Shown piece by piece: positions 23,895 to 30,406 of a stretch of DNA of 36,754 bases. Each line of letters opens with the position of its first letter. Positions within the stretch are counted from its first letter, which is position 1. The notes under the pieces were generated by a model. That model ran no database searches. It saw only the letters and a program-made list of their open reading frames with translations, and was not told the origin of the DNA. The stretch is from the NCBI GenBank assembly GCA_049316905.1, contig JBMOJH010000022.1:1-36754 (forward strand), given 5' to 3'. The position numbers and the translations under genes are program-made. This DNA is from CAIPVR01 sp049316905 (lineage in GTDB: Bacteria > Actinomycetota > Acidimicrobiia > Acidimicrobiales > Microtrichaceae).

Positions 23895-25292
23895 ATGGAC
23901 CGGCTGAGCGCTCTCGACGCCGAGTTCCTGCACCTCGAGGACGGCGTGGCCCACATGCACATCGCCGGGATCTGCACCTTCGACGGTCCGATGCCCACGG
24001 TCGCGGACCTCCACGAGCTCATCGCCGCGAAGCTCCACCTCATCCCCCGCTACCGGCAGGTGGTGCGGACCGTGCCCCTCGAGCTGGGGCGGCCGGTGTG
24101 GGTGGACGACCCGCACTTCCACCTCGACTACCACCTCCGCCACACCGCCCTGCCCGCACCGGGTGGGCGGGCCGAGCTCGAGACGCTGATGGGCCGGCTC
24201 ATGTCGCAGCCGCTCGACCGCCGCCGCCCGCTGTGGGAGGCGTGGCTCGTCGAGGGCCTCGAGGACGGGCGCTGGGCGCTCATCTTCAAGGTGCACCACT
24301 GCATGGTGGACGGCATCTCCGGCGTCGGCCTGCTCACGGTCCTGCTGGACCTGTCGCCCGACGCACCCCTGCCCGAGCCCGAGCCGTGGAGCCCGGAACC
24401 GGTCCCGTCGGGCGCCGCGCTGGTCCTCGACGCCTGGGGCGGGGCGCTGTGCGACGCCGGCGAGCTCGCCGCCGCCCTCCCCGGCCTCGCGACACGTCCG
24501 GGCGACGCCGCCGCCCTCGCCGGTGGCCTGGCCATGGGCGCGGGCCGCCTGGCCGCCCGGCTCGTGCCCGGCACCGGATCCCGCACGCCGGTGACCGGCG
24601 ACATCGGCCCCCACCGGGTGTGGGCGCACTCCACCGTGGACTTCGACGACGTGCGGCAGATCCGCCGGCACCTCGGCGGCACCGTCAATGACGTGATCCT
24701 GGCCGCCGTGACGGGCGGGTACCGCGACGTCCTGCTCGCCCACGAGGAGGACCCCGACCGGTGCTCGGTACGGACGCTGGTCCCGGTGTCGGTCCGCGGT
24801 GGCGACGCGGAGGGCGTGCCCGACAACCGGGTCTCGGGCCTGCTGCTCGACCTGCCGGTGGAGGTGGCCGACCCGGTGGAGCGTCTTTCGGAGGTCCGCC
24901 GCCGCATGGAGGCGCTGAAGGCGTCCCACATCGACGAGGCGGCCGTGATGGTGGAGCGGCTCGGCAACCTGGCACCCCCGGCGCTGGTGCAGAGTGCCAC
25001 CCGGCTCGGCCTGGCGTCCCAGCGACTGCTCACCCAGCGGTCGGTCACCACGGTGACCACCAACGTGCCCGGCCCGCAGTTCCCGCTCTACTGCCGGGGC
25101 CGGGAGCTCCGGTCGTACCTGCCGTTCGTCCCGATCACCCACGGCATGCGCATCGGCACGGCGATCCTCTCCTACAACGGCCGCATCGCGTTCGGGGTGA
25201 CCGGCGACCTGTCGGTGGAGCATGACGTGGAGGTGTTGGCCCGCTCCGTCGCCCGCGGGATCGGGACGCTGCGGGCCCGTGCCGGTTCCTGA
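23895..25292 (+). CDS. wax ester synthase / diacylglycerol acyltransferase (WS/DGAT)
   Basis: Acyl-CoA-dependent acyltransferase of 465 residues that makes triacylglycerol or wax esters as storage lipid at the membrane surface. The start MDRLSALDAEFLHLE is typical of the bacterial family. The active-site motif HHCMVDG is at 134-140 (HHxxxDG; the second His is catalytic). Later motifs NDVILAAVTGGYRDVLL and TTNVPGPQFPLY are in place, so the protein looks functional. GGAGG lies 10 nt before the ATG. It sits 46 nt after the DUF2867 gene and 24 nt before the thioredoxin gene, all forward. Such genes are common and often multi-copy in lipid-storing actinobacteria. Confidence 0.92.
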   Translation: MDRLSALDAEFLHLEDGVAHMHIAGICTFDGPMPTVADLHELIAAKLHLIPRYRQVVRTVPLELGRPVWVDDPHFHLDYHLRHTALPAPGGRAELETLMGRLMSQPLDRRRPLWEAWLVEGLEDGRWALIFKVHHCMVDGISGVGLLTVLLDLSPDAPLPEPEPWSPEPVPSGAALVLDAWGGALCDAGELAAALPGLATRPGDAAALAGGLAMGAGRLAARLVPGTGSRTPVTGDIGPHRVWAHSTVDFDDVRQIRRHLGGTVNDVILAAVTGGYRDVLLAHEEDPDRCSVRTLVPVSVRGGDAEGVPDNRVSGLLLDLPVEVADPVERLSEVRRRMEALKASHIDEAAVMVERLGNLAPPALVQSATRLGLASQRLLTQRSVTTVTTNVPGPQFPLYCRGRELRSYLPFVPITHGMRIGTAILSYNGRIAFGVTGDLSVEHDVEVLARSVARGIGTLRARAGS

Positions 25293-25304
25293 GGGCCCGG
25301 GGCC

Positions 25305-25310
25305 TACGCT
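25305..25310 (+). promoter_or_regulatory. TACGCT -10-like hexamer, leaderless start of the thioredoxin gene
   Basis: TACGCT, then 6 nt (GGCGCC), then the ATG at 25317. It lies 12 nt after the WS/DGAT stop. Confidence 0.5.
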
Positions 25311-25316
25311 GGCGCC

Positions 25317-25682
25317 ATGAGCACCGTGGAGCTGACCGCCGACACCTTCGAGTCCACCGTCGCCGGCGACGGCGTCGTGCTGGTCGACTTCTGGGCGGCG
25401 TGGTGCGGCCCGTGCCGGGCCTTCGCCCCCGTGTTCGAGGAGGCCAGCGAGGCGCACCCCGACGCCACGTTCGGCAAGGTCGACACCGAGGCCGAGCAGC
25501 AGCTCGCCGGGGCACTGCAGATCCAGTCGATCCCCACGCTCATGATCTTCCGCGACGGCATCCTGCTGTTCCGCCAGCCGGGCGCACTGCCCTCCGCGGC
25601 GCTCGAGGACCTCATCACCCAGGCCGAGGCCCTCGACATGGACGAGGTCCGGGCCCAGCTCGACGCCCCCGCCGAGGGCTGA
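25317..25682 (+). CDS. trxA: thioredoxin
   Basis: A 121-residue cytosolic thiol-disulfide oxidoreductase. The active site is WCGPC (C30, C33) in VLVDFWAAWCGPCRAFAPVF, and the cis-proline loop is SIPTLMIF. There is no signal peptide. It is slightly longer than E. coli TrxA (about 108 residues) because of a C-terminal tail (AEALDMDEVRAQLDAPAEG). It could depend on read-through from the WS/DGAT gene 24 nt upstream, but the TACGCT site suggests its own leaderless transcript. Its stop is 3 nt from the convergent MMPL stop, so the two genes probably share termination. Confidence 0.93.
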   Translation: MSTVELTADTFESTVAGDGVVLVDFWAAWCGPCRAFAPVFEEASEAHPDATFGKVDTEAEQQLAGALQIQSIPTLMIFRDGILLFRQPGALPSAALEDLITQAEALDMDEVRAQLDAPAEG

Positions 25683-25685
25683 CCG

Positions 25686-28151
25686 TCAGGCCACCGGTTC
25701 GGGCGTGCGCTCGGGCCCGGGCTGCGCAGGACCGGATTCCGCAGCCGGGACCGCCGGATCGGGGCCGCCAGCGTCCGCCGGGACGGCGCCCTCCACGTCG
25801 AGGTGCGGCAGCCAGCCCAACCAGCGCGGGAACCACCAGGCCTTCGGCCCGAGCAGCTCCATCACTGCCGGCACGAGCACCATCCGCACGACGGTCGAGT
25901 CGAGCAGCACCGCCACGGCCATGCCGAAGCCGATGAGCTTCACCGTCGGGCTCGCGTTGGTCACGAAGCTGAGGAACACCGCCATCATGATCAGCGCGGC
26001 GGTCGTGATGACCCGGGCGGTCGTGGCCACGCCGGTGACCACCGAGCCGCGGGCGTCGCCGGATCGGGCCCACTCCTCCTTGATCCGGCTCATCAGGAAC
26101 ACCTCGTAGTCCATCGAGAGCCCGAAGAGGATCACGAACATGACGAGCGGAACGAACGACACGATCGGGATCGTCTGGTCGAGGCCGATCAGCTCCTTGC
26201 CCCAGCCGAACTGGAACACGGCGACCACCACGCCGTAGGCGGCACCGATCGACAGCAGGTTCATCACCGCGGCCTTCAGCGGCACGAGGATCGAACGGAA
26301 CACCAGGACGAGCAGCACGAACGCGCCCAGCACCACGGCGCCGATCACCAGCGGCAGCACCCGCACCACCAGGTCGGTCAGGTCGGTGAGGGTGGCCGTG
26401 GCGCCACCCACGTGGGCCTGCAGGCCCGTCCCGGCGGTGGCGGCGGCCAGGCGGTCCCGCACCTCCCGCACCAGCTCGCCGGTGCGGGCGCTGTCGGGAC
26501 CGGTCGCCGGCACCAGCTGGTAGATCACCGCGGACGTGGCCGCCGCGTCGTTGGGGATCGGCCCCACGGAGTAGCGCAGGTCCTTCACCGTCCCCGACGG
26601 CTGCAGCGCAGCGACGGCCCGGTTCACGGGCGCGAGCTGCTCGAGGGCCTGCGCGTACGGCACGGCGCGCGGGAGGCCCACCACCACCACGAGCGGCCCG
26701 TTGGCACCCGCGCCGAAGGCCTTCTCGGTCGTCACGAACGCCTGGCGCTGCGACAGCCCCGCGGGGAGCGAGTCGTCGCCCGGCATGCCGAACTGCATCC
26801 GCAGGAACGGCGCGGCGAGCACGACCAGCACCGCGACCCCGCCCAGGAGCGCGAACCACGGCCGGGCCGACATGCGCGTGGCGAAGCGACCCCAGAAGGT
26901 CGCCTCGGGCGCGACGGGGTCCCCGCCGTGGCGGTGCACCGCCACCCGGTCGATGCGGGCGCCCGCGATGCCCAGCAGCGAGGGCAGCAGGGTGGCCGCG
27001 GCGATCATCATCACGAGCACGCCGAGGGCGGCCGCGAGGCCCATCGTCTGCACCAGCGGGATCGGCACCACGAGCAGGCCCAGCAGGGCGATGCACACGG
27101 TCACCCCCGCGAACAGCGCGGCCCGACCCGAGGTGGTCATGGCCAGGCCGACCGCATCGTGCGGCTCGTACCCGTCGGCGAGGAACTGCCGGTAGCGGGT
27201 GACGATCAGGAGGGAGTAGTCGAGACCCACGCCGATGCTGATCATCAGCGTGACCGCCGGCGCCGCGGCCGACACGTCGACCACCGTGGCCAGCAGGTAC
27301 ACGAGGCCGCCGGCGGTGACGGCACCGAACAGGGCCGTGACGATCGGGATGACCATGCCGAACAGCGACCCGAAGGCCACCAGCAGGAGCACCGCGCCGA
27401 TGGCCAGACCCACCTCGTCCGCGTGGTCGGCCCACCAGCTGACGGGCTGGTTCCAGGTGTCGGCCACGGTGCCGCCCACGGCCACGCGCACCCCCGCGCC
27501 GGCGTCGGCCACCGCCCTCGACACCGCCGCGTACGGGTTGTCGTACGCCGAGCCCGCCTCGTGCGGGTTCACCGGGAAGCGGTTCATCAAGGTCGTGAGC
27601 GGCGCGTCGAAGGTCACCGTGGACAGCGCCACGCGACCGTCCGCGGACAGCGACGGCGGGATCGCACGGGCGAGGCGGTCGGCCGCGGCCTGCTCCGCCG
27701 GGGGCAACCCTGCGGCGACCCGCTCGATCGTCTCGCCCGGGTCCGAGCTGAGCGGGTCCGACACGGACCGCACGCCCGGCACCTTCTCGAGCCGCTGGAC
27801 CAGTGCCGCCACCGCGGCCGCCGGGCCCGGATCGGTGAGACGGCCGCCCGGCACGCTGAGCACGAGCGACGCCGTGGCCGCGTTCTGGGACGCGAACCGC
27901 GAGTTCAGGAGGTCGTACGCGGCCTGCGAGTCGGTGTTCGGGACACGGAAGTCGTTCGAGGTCCGGGACTGGTCGGCCGTGGTGGCCGCGCCGGCGCCCA
28001 CGAGCACCACGAGCCACACCGCGGCGAACCACCAGTGGTGACGCGCGACGAACCGCCCGGCACGGCCGAGCGCCCCCAGGCGGGGCGACGGCCGGTAGGC
28101 CGTTGGGTCATGGGACTGACGGGACTCCGCGTGACGACGGTTCCGGGGCAC
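25686..28151 (-). CDS. MMPL-family RND transporter
   Basis: An 821-residue membrane exporter of the MmpL/RND superfamily, known for exporting lipids, siderophores or drugs in actinobacteria. The first membrane segment is at ~38-56. A large extracytoplasmic domain follows, then a membrane bundle with GVGLDYSLLIVTR; the second half repeats this layout with GLSMDYEVFLMSRIKEEW. The aspartate of each GxxxDY pair is the expected proton relay. The C-terminal tail is Pro/Glu-rich. The GTG start has GGAG 8 nt upstream. No membrane-fusion or small MmpS partner is adjacent. It lies downstream of two small coiled-coil genes; a relation is unproven. A CGGCCG-TGC-CGGCCG repeat sits in its leader at 28185-28199. 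Confidence 0.92.
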   Translation of the reverse strand: MPRNRRHAESRQSHDPTAYRPSPRLGALGRAGRFVARHHWWFAAVWLVVLVGAGAATTADQSRTSNDFRVPNTDSQAAYDLLNSRFASQNAATASLVLSVPGGRLTDPGPAAAVAALVQRLEKVPGVRSVSDPLSSDPGETIERVAAGLPPAEQAAADRLARAIPPSLSADGRVALSTVTFDAPLTTLMNRFPVNPHEAGSAYDNPYAAVSRAVADAGAGVRVAVGGTVADTWNQPVSWWADHADEVGLAIGAVLLLVAFGSLFGMVIPIVTALFGAVTAGGLVYLLATVVDVSAAAPAVTLMISIGVGLDYSLLIVTRYRQFLADGYEPHDAVGLAMTTSGRAALFAGVTVCIALLGLLVVPIPLVQTMGLAAALGVLVMMIAAATLLPSLLGIAGARIDRVAVHRHGGDPVAPEATFWGRFATRMSARPWFALLGGVAVLVVLAAPFLRMQFGMPGDDSLPAGLSQRQAFVTTEKAFGAGANGPLVVVVGLPRAVPYAQALEQLAPVNRAVAALQPSGTVKDLRYSVGPIPNDAAATSAVIYQLVPATGPDSARTGELVREVRDRLAAATAGTGLQAHVGGATATLTDLTDLVVRVLPLVIGAVVLGAFVLLVLVFRSILVPLKAAVMNLLSIGAAYGVVVAVFQFGWGKELIGLDQTIPIVSFVPLVMFVILFGLSMDYEVFLMSRIKEEWARSGDARGSVVTGVATTARVITTAALIMMAVFLSFVTNASPTVKLIGFGMAVAVLLDSTVVRMVLVPAVMELLGPKAWWFPRWLGWLPHLDVEGAVPADAGGPDPAVPAAESGPAQPGPERTPEPVA

Positions 28152-28209
28152 GGCTCACTCCAGTGGGGCGGTTCCCCCTTGGATCGGCCGTGCCGGCCGA
28201 ATACTGAGG

Positions 28210-28518
28210 TCAGGCGGTGGCCGGCTGGTCCTCGACCGAGGCCAGGCGGATCTCCGTGTCGTCGTCAACGGCCGGCGCGCCCTGCGAGCGCTTCCAGACC
28301 ACCACCGCCACCACGCCCACCACGGCGAGCAGGAGGAAGAGCACGAGGCCCTTGCGCGACTTCTTTGCCTGGACCTCCTCCGCGAGCTCCTGGGCCTTGG
28401 CCGCCACGGTCTCCGCCTTCTCGGCGGCCTTGGCGGCACCCTCGGCGACGGCCGCCGTGGCACCGGCCACGGAGGCCACCTTGTGGAGGTCGTCGGGGAT
28501 GTTGCGCTTCCTGCTCAT
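28210..28518 (-). CDS. small single-pass membrane protein with helical N-terminus
   Basis: Not recognised as a named family. The 102-residue product starts MSRKRNIPDDLHKVASVAG, has an alanine-rich helical or coiled-coil stretch (~18-52: GAAKAAEKAETVAAKAQELAEEVQ), a basic patch KKSRK, one strong membrane segment (57-76, GLVLFLLLAVVGVVAVVVW) and a short acidic tail. It has the look of an anchored cytosolic coil. The ATG at 28518 is set by GGGAG 7 nt upstream; the in-frame codon at 28551 is rejected. A palindrome covering a TAGGTT -10-like site precedes it. Confidence 0.65.
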   Translation of the reverse strand: MSRKRNIPDDLHKVASVAGATAAVAEGAAKAAEKAETVAAKAQELAEEVQAKKSRKGLVLFLLLAVVGVVAVVVWKRSQGAPAVDDDTEIRLASVEDQPATA

Positions 28519-28562
28519 GTCCTGGCTCCCATTCCGTCCGCCGACCCCCACGGGCCCGGCGC

Positions 28563-28579
28563 GGCCAACCTAGTTGGCC
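28563..28579. promoter_or_regulatory. 17-bp perfect palindrome between two small genes
   Basis: GGCCAAC-CTA-GTTGGCC has exact 7-bp arms. On the reverse strand TAGGTT (28572-28567), a possible -10 for the 28518 gene, lies inside it. It also follows the SHOCT-like gene stop by 26 nt, so it could be an operator or a weak terminator hairpin without a T-run. Confidence 0.45.
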
Positions 28580-28605
28580 CGACGCCGGCCCGACACGGGG
28601 ACCGG

Positions 28606-28884
28606 TCAGTCCACCGAGATCCGGGCGAACAGCTCGGTCTTGCGCTCCTCGAACTCCTCGAAGTCGATGCGCTTGGCCTCGAAGTCCGCGTGCAGCTGCT
28701 CCACGAGCTTGAGCAACTCGTCCGCGCTGAGCTCCTCCTCGCCCTCTGGCAGGTCGAAGCCCTCCTCGAGCTCGGTCTCCTCGACGTCGTCCTTGTCCAG
28801 ACGGCGTTCCCGCTTGGCCGCGGCCTTGGCCTTCTTGGCCCGGTCACGCTGCAACTTCGCGAAGCTGGTCCTGCTGGCGCCCAT
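28606..28884 (-). CDS. small basic/acidic SHOCT-like protein
   Basis: A 92-residue soluble protein of unknown function. The N-terminal third is strongly basic (RTSFAKLQRDRAKKAKAAAKRERR), suggesting contact with nucleic acid or lipid head groups. An acidic middle (DDVEETELEEGFDLPEGEEELS) follows. The C-terminal LLKLVEQLHADFEAKRIDFEEFEERKTELFARI resembles the SHOCT helix-turn-helix-like domain, an oligomerisation or scaffold unit. The ATG has GAGGAG 7 nt upstream. It lies between the single-pass protein gene and the uncharacterised 30321 gene. Confidence 0.7.
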   Translation of the reverse strand: MGASRTSFAKLQRDRAKKAKAAAKRERRLDKDDVEETELEEGFDLPEGEEELSADELLKLVEQLHADFEAKRIDFEEFEERKTELFARISVD

Positions 28885-28999
28885 GTCGAACTCCTCACTC
28901 GTGGTCCCGGCGACCGGGCGCGCACGTCAACCGAGTGGTCGGCGTGCGGACGGGTGCGGCGCCCCCTGGGGCGGCCCTGACGACCGGTCGCAGAGGACA

Positions 29000-29005
29000 A
29001 GGTTA
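29000..29005 (-). promoter_or_regulatory. TAACCT possible -10 for the SHOCT-like gene
   Basis: The reverse strand reads TAACCT about 115 nt before the ATG at 28884. A CRP-like palindrome is centred about 60 nt upstream of the expected transcription start. No good -35 is seen. Confidence 0.3.
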
Positions 29006-29044
29006 CGCCGAGGTGACCCTCCGGCTCACGGCGGGACCCCCCGG

Positions 29045-29060
29045 AGTGACGAGCATCACA
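29045..29060. promoter_or_regulatory. CRP/GlxR-like palindrome in the 28885-29073 gap
   Basis: AGTGA-CGAGCA-TCACA matches the TGTGA-N6-TCACA consensus of the CRP/GlxR family at 9 of 10 arm bases. It lies in the only gap over 150 nt here; the rest of that gap shows only a 6-bp CTCCGG/CCGGAG stem at 29019-29046. Confidence 0.4.
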
Positions 29061-29073
29061 GGGTCGCAGGGCC

Positions 29074-30321
29074 TCAGCGCGGCCCGATCCGCACGAACTC
29101 GAAGTCCGACCCGGCGCTGAACCGGGCGAGCGCCACGTCCGCCGGCTCGGGCCGGGGATCGCCCCCGTGCAGCACCCGCCAGGCCCGGACCCGGCCCATC
29201 GGCGGCTCCACCGGCTCGCACCGGGCGGTCGGGTCGACCGCGTGGACCATGGCGTCAAGCGCCGCGTCGCCCAGGCCGTCGGCCAGCAGCGTGGCCCAGC
29301 CGAGCGCCTCGGCCTCCTCGGTGGCGGGGCAGTCGCCCACGGCCACCACGGTCTCCCCGTCGCCGTCCACCCACACGTCGACGTAGTCCCGCGGGGCGAA
29401 CGCGGGGTGGAGCTCGAGCACGGTCGCCACGCCCGCGGCGTCGGCCGACGCCCCCAGGGCCCGCGCCAGCCGCCCCGCGACCAGGCCGGCGACCCCGGTG
29501 AACTGCCGGGCGAGGATGCCCGCCGCGCCCTCCGGGCCCACGTGGGCCACGACCGCAGCGTGGAACGACATCGCGAGCAGGTGGCCCTGGAGCGCGAACT
29601 CCCGCACCAGCGCGAGGAGGGCCTCGCGGGAGAAGTCCTCGAGGCGGAGGTCCGGGTCGAGGGGGCCGACGTAGTCGGACCGGCCGTCCGCGGCGGGCAC
29701 CAGCGGCAGCACCGGCACGTGCAGGGCCGCGGCGCGGGTGCGGGCCATGCGCCGGGCCGGCTCCGGCTCGGGCCGGGGTTCCGCGTCGTGGTCGATCACG
29801 ACCTCCCACGCGCAGTGCGGGTGCCGGTCGGCGGGCACGCGGGGCGGCCGGTGCACCGGCACCATGCGGGCACGGGGGTTCGACGCGCACACGGTGGCCT
29901 CGAAGGTGGGGTCCTCGATCGTGTGGCACATGCCGTGCACGAACTCCTCACCCATCGGCTCCACGTCCACCAGCGCGCCGCAGTGGTCGAGGTGGAACTC
30001 GCCCCGGTCGGGGGCGCTCACCGAGAAGCGGAAGTCGAGGAACTCGTGGGGCGCGCCGATGTCGAGCTGCATCCCCTTGAAGGTCGACGACACGTCGTCC
30101 TCGTGGCCGAAGCCCAGGAGGCGACGGACCCGACGGGTGTACACGGGGCTCGCGCCCATCCACTCGTCGATCGCCACGGCCTCCATCACCTCGCGCCCCG
30201 CCGTGCCGATCACATGTGGCATGCCGGCGCGGTCGATGAGGTGCCCGGCCAGCAGGTACTCACGGCCGAGCGTGGCGAGCTCCCACCGGTCGAGGTCCTC
30301 CACTGGTCGCCCGCTCGTCAC
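29074..30321 (-). CDS. uncharacterised protein with internal repeat
   Basis: A 415-residue soluble protein that I cannot name. Two halves appear related. The first begins RWELATLGREYLLAGHLIDRAGMPHVIGTAGREVM (13-46) and holds a conserved-looking core EFHLDHCGALVDVEPMGEEFVHGMCHTIEDPTFEAT (108-143). The second begins REALLALVREFALQGHLLAMSFHAAVVAHVG (232-262) but lacks the HLDHCG core. D112, H113, C114, C132, H133 and E136 look like possible metal or catalytic residues in the first half. Start: GTG 30321 with GAGGGGG 5 nt upstream. A TACGCT -10-like site lies at 30382-30387. It follows the GH65 gene on the same strand but has no clear functional tie to it. Confidence 0.7.
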   Translation of the reverse strand: MTSGRPVEDLDRWELATLGREYLLAGHLIDRAGMPHVIGTAGREVMEAVAIDEWMGASPVYTRRVRRLLGFGHEDDVSSTFKGMQLDIGAPHEFLDFRFSVSAPDRGEFHLDHCGALVDVEPMGEEFVHGMCHTIEDPTFEATVCASNPRARMVPVHRPPRVPADRHPHCAWEVVIDHDAEPRPEPEPARRMARTRAAALHVPVLPLVPAADGRSDYVGPLDPDLRLEDFSREALLALVREFALQGHLLAMSFHAAVVAHVGPEGAAGILARQFTGVAGLVAGRLARALGASADAAGVATVLELHPAFAPRDYVDVWVDGDGETVVAVGDCPATEEAEALGWATLLADGLGDAALDAMVHAVDPTARCEPVEPPMGRVRAWRVLHGGDPRPEPADVALARFSAGSDFEFVRIGPR

Positions 30322-30381
30322 CAGGTCCCCCTCGTCCGTCCACGACCGTCCCGGCCGTCCCGGCCGCTGCCGGACCGGCTC

Positions 30382-30387
30382 AGCGTA
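30382..30387 (-). promoter_or_regulatory. TACGCT -10-like hexamer for the 30321 gene
   Basis: The reverse strand reads TACGCT about 60 nt before GTG 30321, just after the GH65 stop. Its leader holds two tandem 9-bp copies of CCGTCCCGG (30346-30363). Confidence 0.35.
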
Positions 30388-30406
30388 CCGAGGGCCCGAC
30401 GCCCGC

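Noticed and set aside
22259..24043. N-terminal extension of the monooxygenase by almost 600 residues
   Set aside because: The extension is antisense to the DUF2867 gene and low in complexity; the ATG at 22258 gives the expected size.
25803..28712. 969-residue forward frame opposite the MMPL gene
   Set aside because: His/Arg/Gly-rich antisense reading; no domain, while the reverse gene has all MMPL motifs.
30346..30363. Two tandem 9-bp copies of CCGTCCCGG in the 30321 leader
   Set aside because: Short, GC-only and expected by chance in such DNA; noted but not scored.
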